DNA from: Nocardia arthritidis
GTDB taxonomy: Bacteria > Actinomycetota > Actinomycetes > Mycobacteriales > Mycobacteriaceae
Assembly: GCF_011801145.1 (NCBI RefSeq)
Contig: NZ_CP046172.1
Coordinates: forward strand, 4,464,001-4,528,000
DNA: 64,000 nt
Direction: 5' to 3'
Numbering within the stretch: the stretch's first letter is position 1; each line of letters opens with the position of its first letter. The notes under the pieces are model-generated. The model made no database searches. It worked only from the letters and a program-made list of their open reading frames with translations, and had not been told where the DNA came from. Both the position numbers and the translations under genes were made by a program. Positions 17,526 to 26,808 of this stretch are shown here, piece by piece.

Positions 17526-18512
17526 ATGCCGAATCCGATTGACATTCCATTTCCGTGCCGGGCGAACCCCCACGTCGAACGTGTGAAGGCGGCCAACCTT
17601 TCGTGGATGATCGGATACGAACTCATCGACCCGAAGATATCTCTGGACCGATACCACTACAGCGACTTCGCCGACCTGTACGGGTACGTCTACCCGGACA
17701 TCGCCTATGCGGATCTGAAACTTCTCGTCGACTTCGAGATGTTCATGTTCCTCTATGACGACCAATTCTCCGGCGATAAGGGGGCGACACTGGACGGTCC
17801 CCTGGAGTCCATGCACGAGGTGCTGACCGTCATGCATTCGATGCGGACCCCGGAACCCGCCACCCCCTTCGGACCCGCCTTCTACGACATTCTCAACCGC
17901 ATGTCCGAAGGTATGTCGCCGGTGTGGTGCCGTCACTTCAGATGGGATATGCAGCGATTCTTCGCCAGCTACGTGCACGAGGCGGAGAACAGGGCGCGGC
18001 GCGACGATCCACTCCCGATAGATCTCTATCTGAAACAGCGGCAGTGGGCGCTGGGGGTGGAACCGTCCATAGACGCGATAGAACGTGGCGGACATTTCGA
18101 GATACCGGCAACCATGCGGAGCGACCCATACATTCTGGGGATGCGGGAGGATGTCAACTATTTCATCGCCCTCACCAACGATGTCGACTCCGTGCACAAG
18201 GAGCGTCTACTGCGTGATGTGAACAATATCGTGCTGCTGTTGGAGCGGCGGGGGTTCGGCACGGCGGAGGCCATGGACCGGGCCGCGGTGATGGCCGAGG
18301 AGACCCTGGTCAGATTCTGCCGACGGGCCACGCTGCTTTCCGATTCACCCGGGTACAGATCGCTGACCCATTCCGAGCGGATCAGCGTGGATCGGTATTT
18401 GATCGGCCTCCAGAACTGGATCGCGGGCTATTACGAGTGGACGGGTAAGACCGGCCGCTACGCGCGCCGCAATGCCGAAGCCGAATCGGCGGAGTGGGCC
18501 GGCCCGGAGTGA
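17526..18512 (+). CDS. Class I terpene synthase
   Basis: 328-residue bacterial terpene cyclase. The Asp-rich motif is FLYDDQFSGD (D78, D79; the third acid is displaced to D84). The second metal motif is a perfect NSE triad, NDVDSVHKE (N218, S222, E226). A pyrophosphate-sensing Arg fits R172 in LKQRQW, and the C-terminal RY pair is in GKTGRYARR. Size and motifs fit a sesquiterpene (farnesyl diphosphate) or diterpene cyclase, but the product cannot be predicted. ATG 17526 has GAGGTGAG upstream. No prenyl-diphosphate synthase is adjacent, so substrate comes from elsewhere. Confidence 0.9.
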   Translation: MPNPIDIPFPCRANPHVERVKAANLSWMIGYELIDPKISLDRYHYSDFADLYGYVYPDIAYADLKLLVDFEMFMFLYDDQFSGDKGATLDGPLESMHEVLTVMHSMRTPEPATPFGPAFYDILNRMSEGMSPVWCRHFRWDMQRFFASYVHEAENRARRDDPLPIDLYLKQRQWALGVEPSIDAIERGGHFEIPATMRSDPYILGMREDVNYFIALTNDVDSVHKERLLRDVNNIVLLLERRGFGTAEAMDRAAVMAEETLVRFCRRATLLSDSPGYRSLTHSERISVDRYLIGLQNWIAGYYEWTGKTGRYARRNAEAESAEWAGPE

Positions 18513-18517
18513 CCCGG

Positions 18518-19048
18518 TCACCTACCGGCGAGCGGGCCCTGGAGTCCGCCGCCCACCGAGGTGATCTTCCAGTCCTGATTCCGGTCGACGGTGATGTCGT
18601 ATGCCACGGTGTTGCGGCCGCCCTGCGGCGCCTGCGAACTGGTGGACGCCACATCGAGGAAGGCGTCCACCCGGTAGACGCCGCCGGATTCCGAGGCGAC
18701 CACCGCGCGGATCGGCTTCGCGGTCGATGTCCACTGCAACGGGGTGATCACCTGCTCCAATTGCGGTGCGGTCGCGGCGAATTTGGCGGCGAGCTCCTTG
18801 GTGGTGTTCGCCTGCAGCCGGGTGAGCCAGGCCTTCGGGTCCCGATAATCGATCGTCGACGAGCCGACCGCGTAATCGATGGCCACCTGTTCGGCGTGCC
18901 GGTCGTCGGCGGCGCGGACGTCGCGGTCGTGCAGCTCGCTGCGGGCCAGCGCCCAGAGCGTCACGAAGGTGACGGTGGTGGCGAGCAGGACGGTGACGGC
19001 GAGTGCGGTGAGGATCGTCGAGATCCGGAGGGAGATCTGGCGCGTCAT
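18518..19048 (-). CDS. Mce-associated membrane-type protein
   Basis: 176 residues: short cytosolic N-terminus (MTRQISLRISTI), one membrane segment (LTALAVTVLLATTVTFVTLWAL) and an exported NTF2-like domain of about 130 residues. This architecture and the YDITVDRNQDWKITSV ending match mycobacterial Mce-associated membrane proteins, which support Mce lipid importers. No mce operon is visible here. ATG 19048 is preferred to one five codons upstream. Confidence 0.7.
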   Translation of the reverse strand: MTRQISLRISTILTALAVTVLLATTVTFVTLWALARSELHDRDVRAADDRHAEQVAIDYAVGSSTIDYRDPKAWLTRLQANTTKELAAKFAATAPQLEQVITPLQWTSTAKPIRAVVASESGGVYRVDAFLDVASTSSQAPQGGRNTVAYDITVDRNQDWKITSVGGGLQGPLAGR

Positions 19049-19113
19049 GGGGCCATCCTGCACCGGACGGCATCGGGGCTCACCGGGCGGGGCGGCGGAT
19101 TACCCTCGACGGC

Positions 19114-19695
19114 GTGCGTATCTTTCTGGCCGGCGCGACCGGCGTGATCGGAATTCGCTTGGTGCCGCTGCTGATTGCGGCCGGGCACGAGGTCGCGGGT
19201 ATGACCCGCTCGCCGGATAAGGCGGGCGCGTTGCGGGCCGCCGGGGTCGAGCCGGTGGTCGTCGATGTCTACGATCCGGCGGCGCTGTCCGCCGCGGTGG
19301 TCGCCTACGCGCCCGATCTGGTCATGCATCAACTCACCGACCTGCCCAACGATCCGGCGCGGTTGGATGCGGCGCGGGCGAACAACGCGCGCATCCGGAC
19401 GGAGGGCACCGGGAATCTGATCGCCGCCGCGGTGGCCGCGGGCACGAAACGCTTTCTGGCGCAGAGCGTTGCCTTCGAGCCCGCGGTGAGTAGCCCGGCG
19501 GTGCGCGAGCACGAGGCCGCGGTGCTGGCCATCGACGGCGTCGTGGTGCGCTACGGCGAGTTCTACGGTCCGGGGACGTATTACGAGAACGAGCTGCCCG
19601 GGCATCCGCGCATCCACGTCGATCAGGCGGCGGCGCGGACCATTCCGCTGCTCGACGTGCCCAGCGGCGTCGTTATCGTCGCCGACGAGCCGTGA
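19114..19695 (+). CDS. NAD(P)-binding epimerase/dehydratase-like protein (short)
   Basis: 193 residues of the atypical SDR type. The N-terminal MRIFLAGATGVIGIRLVPLL holds the GATGxIG cofactor loop. The usual YxxxK is replaced by a VVVRYGEFYGPGTYY segment. At under 200 residues it is shorter than the roughly 290 usual for epimerases; the C-terminal substrate domain is missing, though such short forms exist in actinobacteria. GTG start at 19114. It could bind NAD(P) but catalysis is uncertain. Confidence 0.65.
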   Translation: MRIFLAGATGVIGIRLVPLLIAAGHEVAGMTRSPDKAGALRAAGVEPVVVDVYDPAALSAAVVAYAPDLVMHQLTDLPNDPARLDAARANNARIRTEGTGNLIAAAVAAGTKRFLAQSVAFEPAVSSPAVREHEAAVLAIDGVVVRYGEFYGPGTYYENELPGHPRIHVDQAAARTIPLLDVPSGVVIVADEP

Positions 19696-19802
19696 TCGGC
19701 GCGTCTCGCCGATGAAACGGACGCTGCCGTGGAGTCTGGAGAAGCCCGATGGGAACGCGGTGTTCGTCAGCGCGATCGCGGGCGGGCGGTAGCCGTCGCG
19801 GT

Positions 19803-20402
19803 TCAGGCCGAGCGGCCGAGCAGGGCGGCTTGAACCGCGCGCAATCTGTCGATATCGCCGCGGATTCCGGCGACCGAATCGTTGTACAGGAACGCCTCGC
19901 ACAGCCGGACCAGCGCGTACGCCAACAGCCCTCGGTCCAGCGGCGGCCGGTAGCCATCCTGTTCCTCGGCGCGGGCGATCAGATCCTCCACCGCCGCAAC
20001 GACTCTCGGCTGCACCGGGCCGTCGCCCGCGGTGAGCACGCGCAGCCCGGAAACCGGTTCGTTGTCGAAGTAGTGCCGGAACGCCTCGCTGGCCACCATC
20101 CACCGATCGACCCGGTTGAGCACGTCGACGATGCGTTGCGCGCCCTTGGTACGCCGATGCGCGTCGGCGCGCGCGATCATCGTCTCGTATTCGCCCGCCA
20201 TGACCGCGCCGAGCAGTCCGTCCCGGGAGCCGAACCAGCGGTAGACCGAGGCGCGGCTGAGCCCGAGTTCGGCCGCGATGGCCTGCACATCGACCCGCTC
20301 ACCCGCCAGGAACGATCGTCTGGCCAGGTCGAGGACCTGCTCGCGGGTGGCCGATGCGGGCCGCCCCGGCGATCGGGGCGGGTTACGCGGTGCTGCGGGC
20401 AT
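19803..20402 (-). CDS. TetR-family regulator, QsdR type
   Basis: 199 residues. The N-terminal HTH (VDVQAIAAELGLSRASVYRWFGSRDGLL) is TetR-like; the C-terminal EAFLYNDSVAGIRGDIDRLRAVQAAL matches the QsdR-type ligand domain. It lies 36 bp downstream of the acyl-CoA dehydrogenase on the same strand, so it is probably in that operon. An inverted repeat with ATCACCG/CGGTGAT arms covers its start, and related half-sites lie in the acyl-CoA dehydrogenase/SDR divergent region, suggesting it controls all three genes (inference). ATG 20402 is used; GTG 20405 is also possible. Confidence 0.8.
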   Translation of the reverse strand: MPAAPRNPPRSPGRPASATREQVLDLARRSFLAGERVDVQAIAAELGLSRASVYRWFGSRDGLLGAVMAGEYETMIARADAHRRTKGAQRIVDVLNRVDRWMVASEAFRHYFDNEPVSGLRVLTAGDGPVQPRVVAAVEDLIARAEEQDGYRPPLDRGLLAYALVRLCEAFLYNDSVAGIRGDIDRLRAVQAALLGRSA

Positions 20403-20425
20403 CACCGAATGATACGTGCGGTGAT
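20401..20425 (-). promoter_or_regulatory. Candidate TetR operator at the regulator's own start
   Basis: Inverted repeat with 7-bp arms ATCACCG (20401-20407) and CGGTGAT (20419-20425), spacer 11. It overlaps the TetR start codon. The half-site CGGTGAT recurs at 22461-22467 in front of the dehydrogenase/SDR pair. Confidence 0.4.
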
Positions 20426-20438
20426 AGCTGTCCCGAAT

Positions 20439-22235
20439 TCAGAACCAGGCGTCGCGCATCTCCCGAGTGGTCGAATCCGCGCGGGCCAGCAGATCCAGCG
20501 CCGGCCCGGTCTTGGGTAGCTCGTGCCGGTAGAAGTACCGGGCCGCATGGCGTTTGCCCTCGTAGAAATCGCCCGCGCCGGTGCCGGCGGCGAGGAACTG
20601 CTCCAGCCAGATCCAGGCCAGCACGATATGCCCGAACGTCTCGAGATAGACCGAGCTGTTGGCCAGCGCCGCCTCGACATCGCCGGTGGACCACAGCGCC
20701 GCCGTCACCTCGACCAGCCGCTGCCACGCCGAATCTAGTTGCGCGGCAAGGGCTGCCGCCTCCACGCCGCTGGCCCGCGCGGCCGCGACGGTCGCGGTGA
20801 CGCGGGCGCCGAGCTCCAGCAGACTCGCCCCGCCCTGCTGGGTGACCTTGCGCCCCAACAGATCCAGGCCCTGGATGCCGTGCGTGCCCTCGTGGATCGG
20901 GTTCAGCCGGTTGTCCCGGTAGTGCTGTTCGACATCGTATTCGCGGGTGTAGCCGTAGCCGCCGTGCACCTGGATGGCGAGATCGTTCGCGACGACGCAC
21001 CACTGCGATGGCCAACTCTTGGCGATGGGGGTCAGCAGGTCGAGCAGCAGTGTGACACGGCGCTTTTCGTCGGCCGACTCGGTGGTGCGCTGTTCGTCCA
21101 CCAGCCGCGCGCAGAACAGCACCAGTGCCAGCGCGCCCTCGGCATAACTCTTCTGCGCCAACAGCATTCGCTTCACGTCGGGATGTTCGACGATCGGCAC
21201 CTGCGGTTCGTTCGGATCGCCGAGTGCCTTGGACCGGCCCTGCGGACGGCCGCGCGCGTAGTCGAGCGATTTCAGGTAGCCGGTGTAGCCGAGCGAGGCG
21301 GCGCCGAGCCCGACGCCGATCCTGGCCTCGTTCATCATGTGGAACATGTAGCTGAGCCCGCGATGCGCCTCGCCGACAAGGTAACCCACCGCGCCGGGCG
21401 CACCGCCGGGAGTGAATTTGCCCTCGCCGAAGTTCAGCAGTGTATTGACCGTGCCGCGGTAGCCCATCTTGTGATTGAGCCCGGCCAGCACCACGTCGTT
21501 GCGTTCACCGAGCGCACCGTCCGCGCCGACGAGATAGCGCGGGACGATGAACAGCGATATCCCCTTGGTACCGGCCGGGCCGCCCGGAATCTTCGCCAGC
21601 ACCAAATGCACTATGTTCTCGCCCATTTCGTGATCGCCGCCGGAAATCCACATCTTGGTGCCGAACAGGCGGTAGGTGCCGTCGGGGCGCGGTTCGGCGC
21701 GAGTCACGATATCGGCCAACGAGGATCCGGCCTGCGGCTCGGACAGCGCCATGGTGCCGAAGAACCGGCCATCCAGCATCGGGCGGACATACCGCCGCAC
21801 ATCCTCCGCGGAGCCGTGCGCGACAAGCAGATTCGCGTTGGCGGCGGTGAGGAAGGCGTAGCCGGTGGTGCCCGCGTTGGCCGCGGTGAACCAGGCCGCG
21901 CTGGCCTGCGCGACCGTGGTGGGCAGCTGACTGCCGCCCAATTCGTAATCCAGTGTGGCGCCGACGAGTCCGGCCTTGGCGAAAACGTCCAGTGCCACGG
22001 CGACCTCCGGGATGATGGTCACCTTGTCGCCGTCGAAGCTGGGCTCCTGCGCGTCGGCCCGTTTATTGTGTGGCGCAAAGTATTTGGTGGCCAGCTGCTC
22101 GCTCAGCTCCAGGATGTCGTCGAATGTTTCGCGCGAGTGGTCGGCGAATCTCCCGCGCTTGGTCAGTTCCTCGACATCGAGCCATTCATAGAGCAGGAAA
22201 TCGAGGTCGCGGCGCGAGAGCAGGGTGGAACGCAT
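20439..22235 (-). CDS. Acyl-CoA dehydrogenase (long form with extra C-terminal domain)
   Basis: 598 residues, longer than the 380-residue classic enzyme, with an N-terminal cap and a C-terminal helical extension as in AcdA/FadE5-type enzymes. Seen: FAD/substrate strand MALSEPQAGSSLADI, TKMWISGGDHEMGENIVHLV, NEARIGVGLGAASLGYTGYL, VHGGYGYTREYDVEQHYRD and the catalytic Glu in NPIHEGTHGIQGLDL. It oxidises an acyl-CoA to the enoyl-CoA in beta-oxidation. ATG 22235 has AAAGGA upstream; an upstream extension lies in the regulatory region. Divergent from an SDR gene, with TetR downstream. Confidence 0.92.
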   Translation of the reverse strand: MRSTLLSRRDLDFLLYEWLDVEELTKRGRFADHSRETFDDILELSEQLATKYFAPHNKRADAQEPSFDGDKVTIIPEVAVALDVFAKAGLVGATLDYELGGSQLPTTVAQASAAWFTAANAGTTGYAFLTAANANLLVAHGSAEDVRRYVRPMLDGRFFGTMALSEPQAGSSLADIVTRAEPRPDGTYRLFGTKMWISGGDHEMGENIVHLVLAKIPGGPAGTKGISLFIVPRYLVGADGALGERNDVVLAGLNHKMGYRGTVNTLLNFGEGKFTPGGAPGAVGYLVGEAHRGLSYMFHMMNEARIGVGLGAASLGYTGYLKSLDYARGRPQGRSKALGDPNEPQVPIVEHPDVKRMLLAQKSYAEGALALVLFCARLVDEQRTTESADEKRRVTLLLDLLTPIAKSWPSQWCVVANDLAIQVHGGYGYTREYDVEQHYRDNRLNPIHEGTHGIQGLDLLGRKVTQQGGASLLELGARVTATVAAARASGVEAAALAAQLDSAWQRLVEVTAALWSTGDVEAALANSSVYLETFGHIVLAWIWLEQFLAAGTGAGDFYEGKRHAARYFYRHELPKTGPALDLLARADSTTREMRDAWF

Positions 22236-22460
22236 CGGGCCGGGTCCTTTCGAGCCAAAGGTCTTCGGTGTTGCGGTACATCGTTGGCGGTGTTGTGGGT
22301 TGGCGGTGTTGTGGTGGTCACAGCGGTGCCGAGGATACACGCGCTCGGGCGTGTCTCGATCCGGTGCGGTCGGGCGGTGTCGATCTTGCCGCGCGCGGGT
22401 CGCGCGCCCGGTCGGTGAACGGGTAGAACCGTCCAAACCTGTCCCGAGGATCGTCGTTAC

Positions 22461-22503
22461 CGGTGATACTGGCCGTGATTCACCGAAGTCAAGTGAATCA
22501 CGG
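22461..22503. promoter_or_regulatory. Operator region between acyl-CoA dehydrogenase and SDR
   Basis: Two overlapping inverted repeats. One is perfect, with 11-bp arms CCGTGATTCAC (22473-22483) and GTGAATCACGG (22493-22503) around a 9-base spacer; each arm contains the near-palindrome GTGATTCAC. The other pairs CGGTGA (22461-22466) with TCACCG (22480-22485). The region ends 43 bp before the SDR start. It lies in the 311-bp divergent gap 22236-22546, in which no gene is seen. The CGGTGAT half-site links it to the repeat at the TetR start. Confidence 0.55.
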
Positions 22504-22546
22504 TTAGCACGAGCTGCCGGTGGATTCGGCGGAAAGGTAGTACCAA

Positions 22547-23377
22547 ATGGGAACGCTCGACGGCAAGGTGGCCATCGTCTCCGGCTCCGGCCGCGGCATC
22601 GGCCGCGAGATCGCGATGAAGCTGGCGGGTGCGGGCGCGCAGGTGGTGGTCAACGACCTGGACGCCGATCCGGCCAAGGAGACCGTCGCCGCCATCGAGG
22701 CCGCGGGCGGGCGCGCCCTCTCGTGCGTCGGCAGCGTCACCGCCGAGGGTTTCGCCGAACGCTTCGTGCAGACCGCGGTCGACGGATTCGGCGGACTCGA
22801 CATCATCGTCAACAACGCGGGCTACACCTGGGATTCGGTGATCCAGAAGATGACCGACGAACAGTGGGACGCCATCCTCGACGTACATCTCAAGGCGCCC
22901 TTCCGGATTCTGCGCGCCGCCCAGCCGGTGATCTCGGCGCGGGTGAAGCAGGCGCGCGCGGCGGGCGAGCCGGTGCCGTGCCGCAAGGTGGTGAACGTTT
23001 CATCCATGGCGGGCACGGGAGGCAATGCGGGACAGGCGAATTACTCCTCCGCGAAGGCGGGCCTGCTCGGGCTCACCAAGACGCTGTCGAAGGAATGGGG
23101 CCGCTACAACGTGACGGTGAACGCCGTCGCATTCGGCTTCATCAGGACCCGGCTCACCGAATCGCCCGCGGGCGGCGGCGACACCATCGATATCGAGGGC
23201 CGGGAAATCAAGGTCGGCGTGAACCCGAACCTGTTGAGCGCCATGGAACAAATGATCCCGCTCGGCCGCGCGGGCCTGCCGAGCGAAGCCGCCGGAGCGG
23301 TATACCTGTTCTGTATTCCGGAGTCGGACTACGTCAGCGGGCAGACGCTGCTCTGCAACGGCGGCCTGGCGCTGTAG
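22547..23377 (+). CDS. Short-chain dehydrogenase/reductase (FabG-like)
   Basis: 276-residue classical SDR: cofactor loop GSGRGIG (residues about 14-20), NNAG motif, catalytic Ser in VVNVSSMAG and YSSAK (Tyr-x-x-x-Lys). An Asp after strand 2 (NDLDAD) favours NAD(H). Start ATG 22547 with GGAAAGG upstream. Divergent from the acyl-CoA dehydrogenase and sharing the operator region, it probably works in the same acyl-CoA or 3-hydroxyacyl pathway. Confidence 0.88.
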   Translation: MGTLDGKVAIVSGSGRGIGREIAMKLAGAGAQVVVNDLDADPAKETVAAIEAAGGRALSCVGSVTAEGFAERFVQTAVDGFGGLDIIVNNAGYTWDSVIQKMTDEQWDAILDVHLKAPFRILRAAQPVISARVKQARAAGEPVPCRKVVNVSSMAGTGGNAGQANYSSAKAGLLGLTKTLSKEWGRYNVTVNAVAFGFIRTRLTESPAGGGDTIDIEGREIKVGVNPNLLSAMEQMIPLGRAGLPSEAAGAVYLFCIPESDYVSGQTLLCNGGLAL

Positions 23378-23386
23378 TCGGCGTTA

Positions 23387-23671
23387 TTACATCGCGCCGC
23401 CGGGCGGCATTCCGCCCCAAGCATTTTGCGGGCCGGACATACCGGGGGAGCGGTACTCGCGCAAATACTCGGCCTGCCAGCGTGGCCAGTCCAGGTATTG
23501 TGCGCCTGCGCTCGCCCGGTATCGGCGGTACTGCGACCGTGCCGTTCGCGTCACAGACCGCCGCGCCTCCCGCGCCGCCCGTCGAGCTCGCGCCAACCCG
23601 TGCTCCAATTCCCCCAGCGACAAGGTTACGGGCGGGTCGGTGAACGGCGCCCGCTCCCGGAAAATTCGCAT
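23387..23671 (-). CDS. Small basic protein of unknown function
   Basis: 94 residues, starting MRIFRERAPFTDPPVTLSLG with GAGGGGG upstream. The centre is Arg/Ala-rich and helical (LARARRAAREARRSVTRTARSQ); the C-terminus is Gly/Pro-rich (NAWGGMPPGGAM). I do not recognise the family. It is convergent with the SDR and 117 bp downstream of the LuxR-type gene on the same strand. Good ribosome-binding site and fit between neighbours support it being real. Confidence 0.5.
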   Translation of the reverse strand: MRIFRERAPFTDPPVTLSLGELEHGLARARRAAREARRSVTRTARSQYRRYRASAGAQYLDWPRWQAEYLREYRSPGMSGPQNAWGGMPPGGAM

Positions 23672-23788
23672 CGAAACCCCCTCGGCTCCAGCCAATTATG
23701 TGCAGACCATCCGAAGCCGACAACACCGCGCTTTCCCGGGCACCGGCAGCGGGCAAAGGGGTGGCGTTTTCGGCTCGAGGATGGTCGC

Positions 23789-26620
23789 TTATCCGGCTCG
23801 GTCCGGTTCGAGCAGGCCGTGGGCGGAGGCGATGGCGGCGGCCTCGGTGCGGGAGGCCGCGCCTACCTTGGTGAGGATGCGGGAGACGTGGACGCCCGCG
23901 GTGTTGCCGCTGATGAACAGTTCGGTGGCGATCTGGCGGTTGCTCAGGCCGCGGGCGACCAGACGCAGCACGTCGAGTTCGCGGGTGGTGAGCCCGAAAG
24001 TTCTTGGTGCCGTGGAGTTATCGGTGTGGTCGGATGCGGCTATGGTGAGCCGGGCCCGGGTGGCCACCTGAGCGATCTCGTCGAGCAGCGGTGCGGCGGC
24101 GAGTTCGGTGGCGCGGGTGGCGGCATCGCGCAGTGCGGATTCGGCCGCGGCACGGTTTCCTGAGGCGAGTTCTGCTACGGCGCACGATAATTGGGCTTGG
24201 GCGGCATCGTAGGGCCGTCGCAGGTCGTGCCATGCCGTGACGGCCTGCCGCCAAGCATCGGTGTGACCGGACGTCACGGCCGTGAAGGTCGCTCGATAGG
24301 CAGCGTCCACGGGCGACGCATAGGGGAGCCCATCCGCGAGATCGCCGGTGTCCGTTGGGATCCGGGCGGCGAGCGTGAGCAGCGGCCAGGCCTCGCGCGG
24401 ATGCCGGGTCGGCCCGTCGATCGCGAACGCCGCGGCGACGATCTCGGCGGCCCGTTCGAGTTCCCCGTATTTGATGGCCAATCGTGCTCGCAGCCACGCG
24501 TTTTCGAGGCGGTACTGGCCCGCCCACGCGGTGTCGCCCAGCACCGCTGCCGCGCTGTCGGCGTCGCTCTGTGCCTCGGCGAACGCGCCACGCGCCAGCA
24601 TGACCCGGCCGTGGCACAGGCGCAGCGCCGCGGTGCTGAGCGGCGGCAGCGTATCGGTGAGTGCGTCGTCGACGAGTTCGACGGCCTCGGCCCAGCGGCC
24701 GAGCGCCTCTAGTGCCTGCGCCCACTTCACCAGCAGGATCGGGCCGCGCTCGGCGAAGTGGAAACTCGCGTGCGCGGCGCGCAGCGCCTCCCGGATCACC
24801 TCGATCGACCGTTCGTAGTTTCCCGCGGCGACGAGTGCGGCCGCCTCCCAGGTCAGGACGGTGAGCAAGGTGTCGGGATCGGCGGTCGCCGCCGCGGCGT
24901 GCGCGGCGGTGAAATGCTCGTCAGCGGCCGGTGAATCCGCTTGGGATAGAGCAAGATACGCGTGCGCACGGGCCGCGAGCGGAAGCAAATCGAGTTGGTC
25001 CGCGATATCCAGTGCGGCTCGGGCGGCAGCCCCGGCCTCCGCGGATCGCCCGGAGAACACCAGCGCGCCCGCGAGTTCCGCATCGAGCTCACCGCGCAAC
25101 GCGTTGGGCGGATCGATCGGCACCAGCTCGAGCGCGCGATCCAGATCCTCCCTGCCGCCCACACCAGTCTGATTGCGCAGCTGAGCGCGCCGCCGATACA
25201 ACCGCGCGGCCCGCAGCGGATCATCGACCGTGGAGACCAATTCCACTGCGGCATCCGCGAATTCGATACCGCGCCGAATATCCGCGCCACGGCAGGCGGC
25301 GTCGACGGCGGCTTCGAGCACCGTGAGCCGGTCCACCCCGAGCAGGTCGGCCGCGCCGGAAACCTTGTGCCACAGTGCGAGTACCCGCGCCGATTGTTCC
25401 AGCCGTTCCGGATGGGCGGCGCTGCGTTCGGCGGCGGTCGCGGCGGACCAGGCGGCGGTCAACGCGAGCCGGAGATCACCCGCCGCCTCGGCATGCCGGG
25501 CCAGCTCCGCGCCGAAGCGCTCGGGCGCGACGAGATCCGGTTGCCCCCGCAACACCTCGGCCAGCCTGCGATGCAGTGCGATCCGTTCGGCGGGCAGCAG
25601 CTCGCCGGATACGGCCTGCCGAATCAGGATGTGGCGGAACTCGTATCCGGTGTCGACCGCGATCAACAACTGATGATCTATCAGCTGCCGAATCGCGGAC
25701 CGGCAGGCGGCCGGGGTGAGATCGGTTGCGGCTTGCAGGAGTTCGTGCGGCACCGGGGAGCCCGCGGTCGCGGCGAGCCGGAGCAGGTCGCGCACCTCCT
25801 CGGGCAGCCCGTGCTGGGCGGCAAGCAGTAATTCGGGCAACTCGGCGAGCGGTTCGTCCGGGGCCCCGCCGATCGCCTCCACGAAGAGCGGATTGCCCGC
25901 ACTGCGCTCGAAAACCCTACCGACCGAGCCTGGTTCGGGTTCCCGTCCGAGTAGCGCGGCCAGCTGCCGCCCCACCTCGTGTTTGGTGAGCGGCCCGAGC
26001 GCGATGGTCTCGACACCGGGATGACGGCGCAATTCCGCGACCAGCCCGCGGAATTCGGATGCGCCCGCCGGACGATAGGTGCCGACGAGCAGCACATCGT
26101 GTTCGGCGAGATTCGCCACCAGGAAGGTGAGCAGTTCGCGGCTGGAGTCGTCGGCCCAGTGCAGATCCTCCAACACCACCACGAGCGGTCCGCGCGCCGC
26201 GAATTGTTCCAGCAGCGTGAGGATTTCACCGAACAGCCGCAATCGGTCGGCGGTGCCGGATCCGGTCCTGGCGGCCAACTCGGGCAACCAACCGGCCAGC
26301 GCGGGCGCGGTGGACAGCAGCGCGGCCACGTCGTCGATCCCGAACCGGCGCAACAACGCTCGCATGACCGCGACGAATGGCGCGAACGGCACCACACCCG
26401 CATTCCCGAATTCCGGGCACCGCCCGCCCAACACGACCGCCGACCCACCCAACCGCCCGGCGAACTCGCCGATCAACCGCGTCTTACCGATCCCGGCCTC
26501 GCCAGCCACCAGCACCAAGTGCGTCCGCCCCGCCCCGACCGCCGCCAGCAGCGCCGACAATTCGCCCGCCCGCCCGACGAAGACGCCGCTACTCCTACCC
26601 GCTACCACCCGTCTGATCAT
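23789..26620 (-). CDS. Large ATP-binding LuxR-family (LAL) regulator
   Basis: 943 residues. N-terminal AAA/STAND ATPase: FVGRAGELSALLAAV, Walker A VAGEAGIGKTRLI, Walker B LVVVLEDLHWADDSS. A long TPR-like helical middle (about 350-860) is followed by a C-terminal LuxR HTH (LTTRELDVLRLVARGLSNRQ then NTAGVHVSRILTKVGAASRT). Such LAL proteins activate catabolic or secondary-metabolism operons on ligand and ATP binding. It is divergent from the epoxide hydrolase across 188 bp, the most likely target. Confidence 0.92.
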   Translation of the reverse strand: MIRRVVAGRSSGVFVGRAGELSALLAAVGAGRTHLVLVAGEAGIGKTRLIGEFAGRLGGSAVVLGGRCPEFGNAGVVPFAPFVAVMRALLRRFGIDDVAALLSTAPALAGWLPELAARTGSGTADRLRLFGEILTLLEQFAARGPLVVVLEDLHWADDSSRELLTFLVANLAEHDVLLVGTYRPAGASEFRGLVAELRRHPGVETIALGPLTKHEVGRQLAALLGREPEPGSVGRVFERSAGNPLFVEAIGGAPDEPLAELPELLLAAQHGLPEEVRDLLRLAATAGSPVPHELLQAATDLTPAACRSAIRQLIDHQLLIAVDTGYEFRHILIRQAVSGELLPAERIALHRRLAEVLRGQPDLVAPERFGAELARHAEAAGDLRLALTAAWSAATAAERSAAHPERLEQSARVLALWHKVSGAADLLGVDRLTVLEAAVDAACRGADIRRGIEFADAAVELVSTVDDPLRAARLYRRRAQLRNQTGVGGREDLDRALELVPIDPPNALRGELDAELAGALVFSGRSAEAGAAARAALDIADQLDLLPLAARAHAYLALSQADSPAADEHFTAAHAAAATADPDTLLTVLTWEAAALVAAGNYERSIEVIREALRAAHASFHFAERGPILLVKWAQALEALGRWAEAVELVDDALTDTLPPLSTAALRLCHGRVMLARGAFAEAQSDADSAAAVLGDTAWAGQYRLENAWLRARLAIKYGELERAAEIVAAAFAIDGPTRHPREAWPLLTLAARIPTDTGDLADGLPYASPVDAAYRATFTAVTSGHTDAWRQAVTAWHDLRRPYDAAQAQLSCAVAELASGNRAAAESALRDAATRATELAAAPLLDEIAQVATRARLTIAASDHTDNSTAPRTFGLTTRELDVLRLVARGLSNRQIATELFISGNTAGVHVSRILTKVGAASRTEAAAIASAHGLLEPDRAG

Positions 26621-26808
26621 GCCCGCCTCCGTGCGGCGTGTCCCGCGGCAGCCCGGAGCCCTTCTCTTCGGATACTCGTTCGAGCGGCCGGAGGATCTCG
26701 CGCCGCGTGAGATCGTCGGGCAAATCTTCCGATAAAGAAGCGCCGACCGGCGGGAATAACGAATTCTCGTGATTCGGCGGCACCCTCTTTACCCGAAATA
26801 TCTGTTCC

